Notes: generated by a model not told the origin, from the letters alone. DNA of 64,000 nt from Amycolatopsis sp. NBRC 101858 (GCF_030269325.1 NZ_BSTD01000005.1:186001-250000); one strand, 5' to 3'. Positions 15,047 through 23,718 are shown, counted from the stretch's first letter. Made by a program: numbers and translations.

Positions 15047-16470
15047 TCATCGACGGAAGCGAGTTCGCCGACGGTGAACGGTTGGTTCTGGCCAAACCGC
15101 TGGTGGAGACGTTGCAGCAGCGTCGGAACGAGCTCTTGACGGCGCTCGAAAAGGGCGAAAAACCGGTCTACGGCGTCAACACCGGCATGGGCCGCCTGGC
15201 GGGCGTCGCGCTCGACGCGCGGCAGCAGGCGGAACACCAGCGCACCCTGCTGATCGGCCGCGCGGTCGGCGGGCCGCCGTGGCTGCCGCCGGAGGACGTC
15301 CGCGCGCTGTTCGTCGCACGGCTGCGGGATTTCCTGCAGCCGTGGTCGGGGGTGAGCGCGGAGCTGGTGCAGTTCCTCGTGGACCGCCTCAACGACGGCT
15401 TCACGCCTGCCGTGCCGCGCTCCGGTCTCGGCAGTTCGGGCGAGATCATCCCGCTGTCGCACGCTTTCCAGACGTTCCTCGGCATCGGCACGGTCCTCGA
15501 GGACGGCGTCGAGACCGCCGCCGCGGAGGCACTGGCCAAGCGTGGCGTAGCGCCGTATGTGTTGGGGCCCAAGGAAGGTGCTTCGCTGCTTCAGGGTTCT
15601 CCGCTGGCCGTGATGCACGCGCAGCGGGGCTGGGCCGAAGCGCGGCAGCTCATCCGGCTGCAGACGCTCACCGAGGCGCTGGCGATCGACGTCCTCGGCG
15701 CACCGCGCGAGGTGTTCTCCCCGGTCATGGCGGGCGGCGACGACCACCTGCGGCGGCTGCTGCAGGCCCTGACCGGGATGGTGGGCGCGGGCCCGGTGCG
15801 CGCGGGGGTCGTGCAGGCGCCGCTGTCGGTGCGGGTCGCGCCGCGGGCCCTGGCCCACGCGTCCCGCGTCAACGACGAACTGGCCGAGACCCGGCGGCGC
15901 TGGGCGACGATGCCGGGTGATTCGCCGTCGTTCGTCGAGGGCGAGTTCATCCCGGGGACGGCGTACCACGCGGTGGACCTGGGCCTGCGGATGGACGCGG
16001 TGACGGCCGCGCTGGTCCACCTCGGCGAGATTTCGGTGCAGCGCATGCACCGCTTGCTGGACGAGCGCTTCAGCGGGTTGCCGGCGCAGTTGACGACGGA
16101 CCCGGGACCACGGGCGGGGCTGGTGCCGCTGCACAAGCGGGCGGTCGGCGAGCTGCACGCACTGCGCCGGCTCGCGACGCCCGCGACGATCGGTTCCCTG
16201 GACACATCGGCCGGCCAGGAGGACGTGCAAGCGTTTGCGTGGGCGGCGGGGGAGCAGCTTCGAGCGGCGGCGACGCACCTGTTCGCGATCACGGCGTGCG
16301 AGCTGATCACCGGGTCGCAGGCGCGGTACCTGGCCGCGGACGGAGTCGCGGCCTTGGGCGCGGCTTACGAATGGGTGCGGTCGGTGGTGCCGCCGGTCGA
16401 GGAGGACCGGCCGTTGGGGCCGGAGGTCGAACGGCTGATCGCGGCTTGCCGCGGCTTCACCGGCTCGTAA
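15043..16470 (+). CDS. Divergent MIO-type ammonia-lyase/aminomutase-like protein
   Basis: A 475-residue protein clearly in the HAL/PAL superfamily. YGVNTGMG (Tyr43) matches the catalytic-Tyr motif. SGLGSSGEIIPLSHAF matches the MIO site, with SSG (131-133) instead of ASG. LLQGS (182-186) replaces LLNGT. VVQAPLSVR (256-264) replaces the usual VQDAYSLR, so the Tyr is Leu261 while Gln258 and Arg264 remain. SAGQEDVQAF keeps the Glu. The NFHG block is not recognisable. Serine-glycine is retained, so MIO formation is possible, but the active site differs from histidine, phenylalanine and tyrosine lyases. It is translated in a coupled operon with OCD-like and YbaK-like genes. Confidence 0.8.
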   Translation: MIIDGSEFADGERLVLAKPLVETLQQRRNELLTALEKGEKPVYGVNTGMGRLAGVALDARQQAEHQRTLLIGRAVGGPPWLPPEDVRALFVARLRDFLQPWSGVSAELVQFLVDRLNDGFTPAVPRSGLGSSGEIIPLSHAFQTFLGIGTVLEDGVETAAAEALAKRGVAPYVLGPKEGASLLQGSPLAVMHAQRGWAEARQLIRLQTLTEALAIDVLGAPREVFSPVMAGGDDHLRRLLQALTGMVGAGPVRAGVVQAPLSVRVAPRALAHASRVNDELAETRRRWATMPGDSPSFVEGEFIPGTAYHAVDLGLRMDAVTAALVHLGEISVQRMHRLLDERFSGLPAQLTTDPGPRAGLVPLHKRAVGELHALRRLATPATIGSLDTSAGQEDVQAFAWAAGEQLRAAATHLFAITACELITGSQARYLAADGVAALGAAYEWVRSVVPPVEEDRPLGPEVERLIAACRGFTGS

Positions 16471-17022
16471 GTGGACCTCGGGCTGATCGGGCGGGCCGCG
16501 GCGATGTTCGCGGTGACCAACGTCGACGATCTCGTGCTGCTCGCCGTCTTCTTCGGGCGGGCCGCCGGGCGCACGGTCGTCGCCGGGCAGTTCCTCGGGT
16601 TCGGTGCGATCCTCGCCGCGTCGGTCGCCGGGGCGCTCGGGGCCGGGCTGCTGCCCGACGGCACCGTCCGCTGGCTGGGCGTGCTGCCCGCGCTGCTCGG
16701 GATCCGGGCCGCCTGGCAGGCCTGGCGCACCGAGGAAGACGAGCCCGCGCCGGCGGCCGGGGTGTTCGGGATCGCCCTCGTGTGTTTCGCCAACGGCGGG
16801 GACAACATCGGTGTCTACGTGCCCGCCTTCGCCGCGACCGGGGCGGCCGGGCTCGTCGGCTACGCCGTGGTCTTCCTCGTGGGCGTCGCCGTGTGGTGCG
16901 GTGCCGGGCGGTTTCTCGCGACGCGGCCGGGTGTCGCGCGGGTGCTCGCGCGGTGGGGGCACGTCGTGCTGCCCGTGGTGCTCGTCGCGCTCGGCGTGCT
17001 GATCCTGGTCGGTGCCTTCTGA
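16471..17022 (+). CDS. CadD-type cadmium resistance / LysE-like transporter
   Basis: A 183-residue membrane protein with about six hydrophobic segments. The two related motifs TNVDDLVLLAVFF (residues about 16-28) and NGGDNIGVYVPAF (about 109-121) are typical of the CadD family of metal-exporting membrane proteins. It begins directly after the lyase-like stop codon with no gap, so it is probably the last gene of that operon. Metal export is the family role, but in this context efflux of an amino-acid-like product is also possible. No ArsR/CadC regulator is adjacent. Confidence 0.8.
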   Translation: MDLGLIGRAAAMFAVTNVDDLVLLAVFFGRAAGRTVVAGQFLGFGAILAASVAGALGAGLLPDGTVRWLGVLPALLGIRAAWQAWRTEEDEPAPAAGVFGIALVCFANGGDNIGVYVPAFAATGAAGLVGYAVVFLVGVAVWCGAGRFLATRPGVARVLARWGHVVLPVVLVALGVLILVGAF

Positions 17023-17035
17023 AGCCGCGAGCTTG

Positions 17036-17749
17036 CTACGACTCGCGCCGGGCGTTCTGCAGGGCCAGGCCTCGGGGTGTGGCCAAGCGGGTGATCAGCG
17101 CGAACAGCCCGTCGCACACCAGCGCCAGGACCACCGCGGCCAGACCGCCCGCGAAGATCTCGCCGTAGCCCGACGCTCCCAGTGCGAAGCCGTCGACGAT
17201 GTAGCGGCCGAGGCCGCCGCCGTCGTTGACGATCGCGCCGATCGCCACCGTGGCGATCAGCTGGAGGAACGCCACCCGGGCACCCGCCAGGAGCACCGGG
17301 GACGCCAGCGGCAGCTCGACGCGCAGCATGATCTGCCACTCGCGGTAGCCCGTTCCCCGGGCCGCGTCGACCGTCTCCTGCTCCAGGGACACCACGCCCG
17401 CGTACGTGTTCGTGAACAGCGGGGGCATCGCCAGCGCGACGAGCGCCAGCAGCAACGGCCAGAACGTCGTGTCGAACTCCCAGCGGCTGGCCAGGAACCA
17501 GAACAGGATGATCAGGCCGAAGCTGGGGATCGCGCGGCCGATGTTCACCGCGCTGCTCGCGAGGAACGCGCCCTTGCGGTAGTGGGCCAGCCACAGCGCC
17601 GCCGGGATCGTCAGGACCGCCGCGATCACCAGTGCCAGCAACGAAAACCGGAGGTGCTCCAGCGTCCGGTACGGGATGCCGGCCTTGTCCGTCCAGCTCC
17701 ACCGGTTGGGGTCCGAGAGCCACGCGTTCAGCTGGTCGAGGAAGCTCAT
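17036..17749 (-). CDS. Osmoprotectant ABC transporter permease (second)
   Basis: A 237-residue ProW/OpuC-type permease. After an amphipathic N-terminus come about five membrane helices. The binding-protein-dependent transport signature is EQETVDAARGTGYREWQIMLR...LPLA (the EAA loop) in the second half. It overlaps the upstream permease by 4 bp (ATGA). Together with that gene and the divergent lipoprotein it forms a quaternary-amine uptake system (glycine betaine, choline or carnitine). No ATPase gene is present nearby. The 3' end faces the CadD-type gene with 13 bp between stops. Confidence 0.85.
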   Translation of the reverse strand: MSFLDQLNAWLSDPNRWSWTDKAGIPYRTLEHLRFSLLALVIAAVLTIPAALWLAHYRKGAFLASSAVNIGRAIPSFGLIILFWFLASRWEFDTTFWPLLLALVALAMPPLFTNTYAGVVSLEQETVDAARGTGYREWQIMLRVELPLASPVLLAGARVAFLQLIATVAIGAIVNDGGGLGRYIVDGFALGASGYGEIFAGGLAAVVLALVCDGLFALITRLATPRGLALQNARRES

Positions 17750-18444
17750 CGCGCCCGCACCTTCCGCGACCACGGCGCCAGCAGGCGCTCGCTGAGCCAC
17801 AACAGCAGATCGACGACCACCGCCAGGACCACCGACAGCACCACGCCGACGATGATCTCCGTCGGGTTGGGCGTCGCCGTCTGGATGCCTGCGCGGATGA
17901 AGTAGCCCAGGCCGCCGAGGCCGAGCATCGACGTCACGGTGACCAGGCCGATCGTCGTCACCGCGGCGACGCGCAGCCCGGCGATCACCACCGGCAGCGC
18001 GAGCGGCAGCTCGATCTGCCAGAGCAGCCGGCCACGCGTGTAGCCCATGCCGACCGCGGCCTCGCGGACCTCGTTCGGCACCTGGTCGACGCCCGTGACG
18101 ATGTTGCGGACCAGGATGAGCAGCGTGTACGTCGCGAGCGGGATCATCGCGGTGAGGAACGTCAGCCCGAAGAACGGCACCAGCACGGCGAACGCGCCGA
18201 GGCTCGGGATCACGTAGAGCGCGCCGGCCGTGCCCAGGATGACCGGGTACGACCACCGGTACCGCAGCGAAAGCACCGCCAGCGCGATCGAGACGACCAG
18301 CCCGACGCCGAGTGCGGCGGCGGTCAGCGAGATGTGTTCGCCGAGGCGCTGGACGATGTCGTCCGCGTTGCGGTCCACCCATTTCCACTGGAAGATCGGG
18401 GGCCCGCTATCGGCGGCCAGCGGGGTCACCGCGGTCACGTGCAC
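17746..18444 (-). CDS. Osmoprotectant ABC transporter permease (first)
   Basis: A 232-residue permease with about five membrane helices and an EAA loop of the form PNEVREAAVGMGYTRGRLLWQIELPLA. It is similar in plan to the next gene but not identical, as expected for a heteromeric OpuCB/OpuCD-type pair. The GTG start chosen (VHVTAVTP) gives a short cytoplasmic N-terminus; a second GTG two codons later is possible. It is divergent from the substrate-binding lipoprotein, and the 139-bp gap should contain promoters for both directions. Confidence 0.85.
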   Translation of the reverse strand: MHVTAVTPLAADSGPPIFQWKWVDRNADDIVQRLGEHISLTAAALGVGLVVSIALAVLSLRYRWSYPVILGTAGALYVIPSLGAFAVLVPFFGLTFLTAMIPLATYTLLILVRNIVTGVDQVPNEVREAAVGMGYTRGRLLWQIELPLALPVVIAGLRVAAVTTIGLVTVTSMLGLGGLGYFIRAGIQTATPNPTEIIVGVVLSVVLAVVVDLLLWLSERLLAPWSRKVRAR

Positions 18445-18583
18445 CTGGCGACCCTACCCCGTTTGGTGGGGACTCATTCCGAAGTCTGGGAATTCGAGTG
18501 CTTTTCTCCCAATATGTGGGCGCTTGTCGGTGGGCGGGGCTAGGGTCCTTTCGTCTGTTCGAGTGACGAAGGAGTGGGGATTC

Positions 18584-19507
18584 GTGCGCTGGTTCCGGAA
18601 CGCGTCCGTGGTGGCGGTGGCCGTCGCGGCGACGCTCGGTTTGGCCGCCTGTGGGGGTGGCAGCGACAGCGGTGACAAGCCCGCCGCGCAGAGCAAGGGT
18701 GGGGCGCCGATCGTCGTCGCGTCCTTCAACTTCACCGACAGCCAGATCCTCGCCGAGATCTACGCGCAGGCGCTGGAGGCGAAGGGCTACCCGGTGACGC
18801 GCAAGCTGAACCTGGGGTCGCGGGAGCTGATCTACCCGTCGCTGAAGTCCGGTGAGCTGCAGTTCATCCCGGAGTACCAGGGTGCGGCGATCACGACCGG
18901 CTTCGGCAAGGAGGCCGGGAAGACCGCGCAGGAGGAGCACGACCAGCTGGCCAAGCTGTTCGAGCCCAGCGGCGTCGGCCTGCTGAACTTCGCCGCGGCG
19001 GAGGACAAGAACACCTACATCGTCAAGTCCGACCTGGCCAAGGACAAGGGCATCGCGTCCATCAGCGACCTGAAGAAGCTGGACAAGGTCGTCATGGCGG
19101 GGCCGCCGGAGTGCGAAAAGCGCCTGCCGTGCTTCCAGGGCTTCAAGGACGTCTATAAGCTGACGAACGCGACGTTCCAGACCATCCAGGAAGCCGGGCC
19201 GCGCGTCGAGCAGCTGAAGTCGGGTGCCGTCACGGTGATCCCGGTCGACTCGGTCAGCCCGCTGACCGGCGACTCGAACTACACGGTGCTCAAGGACGAC
19301 CTGAACATCGTGCCGACGGAGAACGTCGTGCCGGCGGTGAACAAGAAGGTGCTCGACGAACGCGGCGCCGACTTCGCGACCGCGGTGAACGCGGTGAGCG
19401 CGAAGCTGACCACGGACGTCATGCGCGACCTGAACAAGCGCGTCGACTCGGACGGCGAGAAGGCCGCCGACGTCGCGAAGGACTGGCTGGCGCAGGCCGG
19501 TCTCTGA
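18584..19507 (+). CDS. Osmoprotectant-binding lipoprotein (ProX/OpuCC type)
   Basis: A 307-residue substrate-binding protein. Residues 1-25 form a lipoprotein signal with lipobox LAAC (Cys about 23), then a Gly/Ser linker. The mature part fits the OpuAC-like glycine-betaine binding family: IVVASFNFTDSQILAEIYAQAL, LGSRELIYPSLKSGELQFIPEYQG, and VVPAVNKKVLDERGADFA. The GTG start was chosen because GAAGGAG lies nine bases upstream; a GTG 21 bases earlier lacks one. It is divergent from the two permeases. Confidence 0.9.
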   Translation: MRWFRNASVVAVAVAATLGLAACGGGSDSGDKPAAQSKGGAPIVVASFNFTDSQILAEIYAQALEAKGYPVTRKLNLGSRELIYPSLKSGELQFIPEYQGAAITTGFGKEAGKTAQEEHDQLAKLFEPSGVGLLNFAAAEDKNTYIVKSDLAKDKGIASISDLKKLDKVVMAGPPECEKRLPCFQGFKDVYKLTNATFQTIQEAGPRVEQLKSGAVTVIPVDSVSPLTGDSNYTVLKDDLNIVPTENVVPAVNKKVLDERGADFATAVNAVSAKLTTDVMRDLNKRVDSDGEKAADVAKDWLAQAGL

Positions 19508-19514
19508 GCTGAGC

Positions 19515-19548
19515 CGTAGGCCGCCCTCGGGAACGGGGGCGGCCTACG
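19515..19548. terminator. Bidirectional terminator between lipoprotein and methyltransferase
   Basis: A 12-bp perfect stem (19515-19526 with 19537-19548, CGTAGGCCGCCC type) around ten bases lies between converging genes. Its right arm reaches into the last codons of the methyltransferase. Confidence 0.75.
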
Positions 19549-20317
19549 CCGTTCCGCGGACCACCCAGGCGCGGGCCGAGAGCGGGATCGAGCCGTCCGG
19601 GTTCGTCGGCAGGCGGCTGCGCAGCAGCTCGCGCACCTGGTCGCGGCGGGCCTCCGGAAGCGTCGCGAGGTACGCCGGGGCCGGGCCCTGCGCGCCGAGG
19701 AACGGCTGCCAGTAGTCGTCGAATCCGGCGAACACCGTCGGGATCTTGATCTCGCCGACCGACACCCCGGAGAAGCCCGCCTCCGTCCACAGCCGGCCCA
19801 GTGGCTCGGGGCGGCACAGCGTGAACCGGCGGCCTTCGTCCAGCTCGGCCACCTTCGCCGGGTCCAGCTCGGCGGCGGCCTCCCAGAAGTGCCGGATCAG
19901 CTCCATGCCCTCCGCGAGGTCCCAGAGGTACGCGGCGGCCACACCCCGCGTGACCCGGGCGATCTCCGCCGCCGCGCGCACCGGGTCGGGCACGAAGTTC
20001 AGCACCAGGCCGGACACGACCACGTCGAAGCTGTCGTCCTCGAACGGGAGCTCACGCGCGTCGGCGACCTCGAACGACGCCCGTGGATCGGTCACGCTCG
20101 CCCGGGCGGTCGCCAGGAATCCCTCGGACGGGTCGACGCCGACGACTTCGGCGGGATCGCCCGCGGCCAGCACGGCCGACGTCAGCGCGCCGGTGCCGCA
20201 GCCGACGTCGAGCCAGCGGCGGCTCGCCGGGGCGGCCAGCTGCCGCACGAAGATCGGCGCGATCCGGCGGCTCCACCGCCCGATGTAGGCCTCGTACGCG
20301 TCGCCCGTCTGCCACAT
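19544..20317 (-). CDS. Class I SAM-dependent methyltransferase
   Basis: A 257-residue UbiE/Methyltransf_11-type enzyme. Motif I is WLDVGCGTGALTSAVL (about residues 36-51), followed by EVVGVDPSEGFLATARA, ADARELPFEDDSFDVVVSGLVLNF and the post-motif region RVTRGVAAAYLWD. Substrate cannot be determined; relatives act on small molecules or quinone precursors. It stands alone on the minus strand, upstream of and in the same direction as nothing closely spaced. Confidence 0.85.
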   Translation of the reverse strand: MWQTGDAYEAYIGRWSRRIAPIFVRQLAAPASRRWLDVGCGTGALTSAVLAAGDPAEVVGVDPSEGFLATARASVTDPRASFEVADARELPFEDDSFDVVVSGLVLNFVPDPVRAAAEIARVTRGVAAAYLWDLAEGMELIRHFWEAAAELDPAKVAELDEGRRFTLCRPEPLGRLWTEAGFSGVSVGEIKIPTVFAGFDDYWQPFLGAQGPAPAYLATLPEARRDQVRELLRSRLPTNPDGSIPLSARAWVVRGTA

Positions 20318-20347
20318 GAGTGGGAGTACAGCACAAAGAACCGCTGG

Positions 20348-20830
20348 TCAGCCGTTAGCCAGATCACCCGTTGCGGTGTTGCCCGCTGACGTCGCCCGCC
20401 GGAGGAACCCGGCGATCAGGGCCAGCTCCTCCTCGCTGTAATCGGCGCAGAGCTCGTCCATCGCCGTGTTCATCCCCGCGTACAGCCGGAACAGCTCGGC
20501 GTTGCGGCCGCGGACCGCGCGCACCGCGACCGCGCGGCGGTCGGCTGCCTCGGGGTCGCGTTCGCGGACGACCCAGCCGCCCTTCTGGAGCCGGTCGAGG
20601 ATGCCGGTCATCGTCGCCGGGTGCAGCCCGGCGCGCCGCGCCAGCGCGCTCGGGCTCAGCGGCCCGTGCCTGCCGATCAGCTCCAGGCAGTCGAGGTCGA
20701 CGTCCTTGAGCGCCAAGTGGGCGCTGACCTGGTGGTTCAGCAGCGAGAGCTGGTTGCGCAGGTCTCGCAGCGACTCCTTGAGCGCGACGGTCGCGCGCCG
20801 CCGCCCGGTGGCGTCCGTCGTGGCACTCAT
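20348..20830 (-). CDS. MarR-family regulator
   Basis: A 160-residue winged-helix regulator. Core: LDCLELIGRHGPLSPSALAR, RAGLHPATMTGILDRLQKGGWV, then RERDPEAADRRAVAVRAV, the classic MarR recognition helix and wing with DxR. It is divergent from the SRPBCC gene with 85 bp between starts, which is the usual layout for MarR control of a neighbour. The ligand is unknown. Confidence 0.9.
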   Translation of the reverse strand: MSATTDATGRRRATVALKESLRDLRNQLSLLNHQVSAHLALKDVDLDCLELIGRHGPLSPSALARRAGLHPATMTGILDRLQKGGWVVRERDPEAADRRAVAVRAVRGRNAELFRLYAGMNTAMDELCADYSEEELALIAGFLRRATSAGNTATGDLANG

Positions 20831-20915
20831 GCGCGTCAGCGTAACGCGGTGAACGGCCGCCGGGCCGGTGGTGGAATCGTGGACCACAATCGACGCCAGA
20901 AGGAGAAGGAGCGAA

Positions 20916-21350
20916 ATGGGAAAGGTCACGGCCACCGCGGAGCGCACCATCGACGCCCCGGCCGACAAGGTCCGCGCGCTCGTCGCCGACTACGCCGAAA
21001 CGCGCCCGAAGCTGCTCACCGAGCACTACCGCGACTACGAGGTGACCGAGGGCGGCACCGGCGCCGGGACCCACGCCGGCTGGAAGCTGCAGGCGACGTC
21101 CAAGCGCGTGCGCGACGTCAAGGCCACCATCAGCGAGCCGAAGCCCGGCACCCTGGTCGAGACCGACGCGAACTCCAGCATGGTCACCACCTGGACGGTT
21201 TCCGAGGCCGGCGAGCGCAGTGTCGTGAAGATCGAGACCACCTGGGACGGCGCCGGCGGCATCGGCGGCTTCTTCGAGAAGACGTTCGCGCCCGGCGGGC
21301 TCAAGAAGATCTACGACGGCGTCCTCGGCAAGCTTGCGGAGATCGTGTAG
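20916..21350 (+). CDS. SRPBCC (START-like) family protein
   Basis: A 144-residue protein with the polyketide-cyclase/START fold: VTATAERTIDAPADKVRALV at the start, a central beta-rich part ending VKIETTWDGAG, and a C-terminal helix GGLKKIYDGVLGKLAEIV. Such proteins bind hydrophobic ligands. The ATG follows an AAGGAGAAGGAG ribosome site; an in-frame earlier start has no such site. Divergent MarR gene suggests regulation by a ligand-responsive repressor. Confidence 0.85.
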   Translation: MGKVTATAERTIDAPADKVRALVADYAETRPKLLTEHYRDYEVTEGGTGAGTHAGWKLQATSKRVRDVKATISEPKPGTLVETDANSSMVTTWTVSEAGERSVVKIETTWDGAGGIGGFFEKTFAPGGLKKIYDGVLGKLAEIV

Positions 21351-21447
21351 CGCGTCACAATCGGAATGCGCGCCCCGGTTAGCCGGTTCTACCCGGTGGA
21401 ATCCGGGGCGCCTGCCCCGCTTCGAGAGAGACTTGAGGAGTTCGACG

Positions 21448-22458
21448 GTGAACGCACAGGCGACGGAAATCCGGCTGGCTTCGCGCCCGGAAGGTGTCCC
21501 GACGCACGACAACTTCGACGTCGTCGACACCGAGATCCCCACTCCTGGTGAGGGGCAGATCCTGGTGCGCAACCTGGTCATGAGCGTCGACCCGGCCATG
21601 CGCGGCCGCATGCGCGACGTCAAGTCGTACGCGCCGCCGTTCGAGGTCGGCGAGGTCATGTCCGGCGGGGCGGTCGGCGAGGTCGTCGGGTCGAAAATCG
21701 ATGGCGTCGAACCGGGTGACCACGTGCTGCACCAGGCCGGCTGGCGCACCCACGCCGTCCTCGACGCCAAGCGCTACGTGAAGGTCGACGCTGCCGCGGC
21801 CCCGCTGTCGACGTACCTCGGCGTGCTCGGCATGCCGGGCCTGACCGCGTACGCGGGCCTGCTGGAGTCGGCCGAGTTCAAGCCGGGCGACACGGTGTTC
21901 GTCTCGGGCGCGGCCGGTGCGGTCGGCTCGCTCGTCGGGCAGCTCGCGAAGCTGAAGGGCGCCAAGCGCGTCATCGGCTCGGCGGGGTCGGCGGAGAAGG
22001 TGCGCCACCTGGTCGAGGACCTCGGCTTCGACGCGGCGTTCAACTACAAGGACGGCCCGGTCGCCCAGCAGCTCCAGGAAGCCGCGCCGGAAGGCATCGA
22101 CGTCTACTTCGACAACGTCGGCGGCGAGCACCTGGAAGCGGCGATCAACTCGATCAACCTCCACGGCCGGATCGCCGTCTGCGGCATGATTTCGCAGTAC
22201 AACGCCACCGAGCCGACGCCGGCGCCGCGCAACCTCACGCAGATCATCGCCAAGCGGATCACCATCCGCGGCCTGCTGGTGCTCGACCACTGGGGCCTGC
22301 AGCAGCAGTTCGTCAGCGAGATCGCGCCGCTGGTGAAGTCCGGGCGGATCAAGTACTCCGAGACGTTCGTCGACGGCATCCGCAACGCGCCGGAGGCCTT
22401 CCTGGGCCTGCTGTCCGGGGCCAACACCGGCAAGATGCTGGTCCGGATCGCGGACTAG
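21448..22458 (+). CDS. NADP-dependent oxidoreductase (MDR, curcumin-reductase/LTB4DH type)
   Basis: A 336-residue medium-chain dehydrogenase/reductase lacking the zinc-binding residues. Marks include NLVMSVDPAMRGRM, GMPGLTAYAGLLE, VSGAAGAVGSLVGQLAKLKGAKRVIGSAGS (the NADPH-binding AAGAVG motif, split here) and YFDNVGGEHLEAAI. These match the enal/enone reductase branch (YncB/CurA). It starts at GTG after a TTGAGGAG-type ribosome site. Its 3' end overlaps the convergent HAD gene by 4 bp. Confidence 0.9.
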   Translation: MNAQATEIRLASRPEGVPTHDNFDVVDTEIPTPGEGQILVRNLVMSVDPAMRGRMRDVKSYAPPFEVGEVMSGGAVGEVVGSKIDGVEPGDHVLHQAGWRTHAVLDAKRYVKVDAAAAPLSTYLGVLGMPGLTAYAGLLESAEFKPGDTVFVSGAAGAVGSLVGQLAKLKGAKRVIGSAGSAEKVRHLVEDLGFDAAFNYKDGPVAQQLQEAAPEGIDVYFDNVGGEHLEAAINSINLHGRIAVCGMISQYNATEPTPAPRNLTQIIAKRITIRGLLVLDHWGLQQQFVSEIAPLVKSGRIKYSETFVDGIRNAPEAFLGLLSGANTGKMLVRIAD

Positions 22459-23078
22459 AGGACGCCGGCCAGCTCGGTCAGGGACGTGATCGTGTACGTC
22501 GGCTCGGGTGAGCCGGGCAGCGGGCGGACGCCGGGACGGGCGAGCAACGCCGTCCGCAGCCCGGCCGCCTGCGCGCCCGCGATGTCCCAGTCGTGGGCGG
22601 CGATCATCACCGCCGGCTTGCCGGGGTAGGCGTCCAGGACTTGCCGGTACGGCTCGGGCGCGGGCTTGAGCCTGCCCACCTGCTCGGCCGAGAAGATCCG
22701 GTCGAAGAGCTTGGCCAGGCCGGAGTTCTGCAGTTGGGCCTCGGCCGTGGCGAGCGGCGAGTTCGTCAGCGCGACGACGTCGTGGCCCGCTTCGCGCAGC
22801 TTGGCGAGGCCTTCCTCGACGTCCGGGTGGGCGGGAAGCGAACGGAGTCCTTCGCCGATCGCGGCGAGGTTCACTTCGCGCCCGTGCCGCGCCGCGACTT
22901 CGGTGGCGGCTTCGCCCGCGATGCCGGCGAAGTCGCGGTAGCCGCCGGTGGCCGTGACGGTCAGGACCGTGTGGATGGCCAGCCCGAACCACTCGCGCCG
23001 CAGCTCGGGCCCGCCGACGAGGTCGTCCATGGCGGCGAGGTCGAGCAGGGTCTCGTTGACGTCGAAGACGCAGAGCAT
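22455..23078 (-). CDS. HAD-superfamily hydrolase, haloacid dehalogenase type II-like
   Basis: A 207-residue HAD hydrolase. Motif I is FDVNETLLDL with the nucleophile Asp at residue 6; motif II is VALTNSP; Lys is in GRLKPAPEPY; and motif III is AAHDWDIAGAQAAGL. The DVNETL form and the HDWD block are typical of L-2-haloacid dehalogenase relatives, though many act as phosphatases. It lies 5 bp downstream of the PPOX gene on the same strand and may be cotranscribed. Confidence 0.85.
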   Translation of the reverse strand: MLCVFDVNETLLDLAAMDDLVGGPELRREWFGLAIHTVLTVTATGGYRDFAGIAGEAATEVAARHGREVNLAAIGEGLRSLPAHPDVEEGLAKLREAGHDVVALTNSPLATAEAQLQNSGLAKLFDRIFSAEQVGRLKPAPEPYRQVLDAYPGKPAVMIAAHDWDIAGAQAAGLRTALLARPGVRPLPGSPEPTYTITSLTELAGVL

Positions 23079-23082
23079 GGGT

Positions 23083-23709
23083 TCAGTATTGCTGGGTCAG
23101 CGACCGTTCGTTGAGATCTTTGTCGAGTTCTTCCGCCGAGGTGGACAGCGCCAGCTGGTCGCGCAGGATCGTGCCCAGCGTCGGCAGCGTCGAGCGCTCC
23201 GGCCACGTCGACGGGTCCCACAGCGAAGACCGCAGGAACGCCTTCGCGCAGTGCATGTAGAGCTCTTCGACCTCGATGACCACCGCGAGCTTCGGCCGCT
23301 TCCCCTGCACCACCAGCGAGTCGAAGAACGGCGCGTCCGACAGCAGCTGCGCGCGGCCGTTGACCCGCAGCGTCTCGTTCATCCCCGGCACCAGGAACAG
23401 CAACCCCGCGTGCGGGTTGTCGACGATGTTGCGGAAGCTGTCGATCAGCTTGTTGCCCGGCCGGTCGGCCAGCACCAGCGTGCGGTCGTCGAGCACCAGG
23501 ACCGAGCCCGCCGGGTCGCCGCGGGGTGAGACGTCACACGTGCCGTCCGGTGCCGACGTCGCCAGCAGCACGAACGGCGAGTGCGCGATCAGGTCCCGCG
23601 CGTGCTCGTCGATGTGGCCGAGGACCTTCTGCTTCGTCCTCGGCTTCGGTTCGCCCAGCAGCTCGCGCAGGGCCTCGTGCGTGTCGATGTGCGTGCCGGT
23701 GATGCCCAT
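23083..23709 (-). CDS. PPOX-type FMN flavoprotein
   Basis: A 208-residue protein of the pyridoxamine-5'-phosphate-oxidase-like fold, resembling the MSMEG_1061/DR2398 subgroup. Visible are PFVLLATSAPDGTCDVSPRGDPAG and LADRPGNKLIDSFRNIVDNPHAGLLFLVPGMNETLRVNG (split blocks), which contact FMN. Members reduce or oxidise small substrates, often with F420 or FMN, but the substrate is unknown. It sits between the TetR gene and the HAD gene in a likely three-gene minus-strand unit. Confidence 0.85.
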   Translation of the reverse strand: MGITGTHIDTHEALRELLGEPKPRTKQKVLGHIDEHARDLIAHSPFVLLATSAPDGTCDVSPRGDPAGSVLVLDDRTLVLADRPGNKLIDSFRNIVDNPHAGLLFLVPGMNETLRVNGRAQLLSDAPFFDSLVVQGKRPKLAVVIEVEELYMHCAKAFLRSSLWDPSTWPERSTLPTLGTILRDQLALSTSAEELDKDLNERSLTQQY

Positions 23710-23718
23710 GGACCCAAG

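Noticed and set aside
14725..16962. Very long minus-strand frame opposite the OCD, lyase and CadD genes
   Set aside because: It lacks motifs and is explained as the antisense frame of three genes with clear family signatures.
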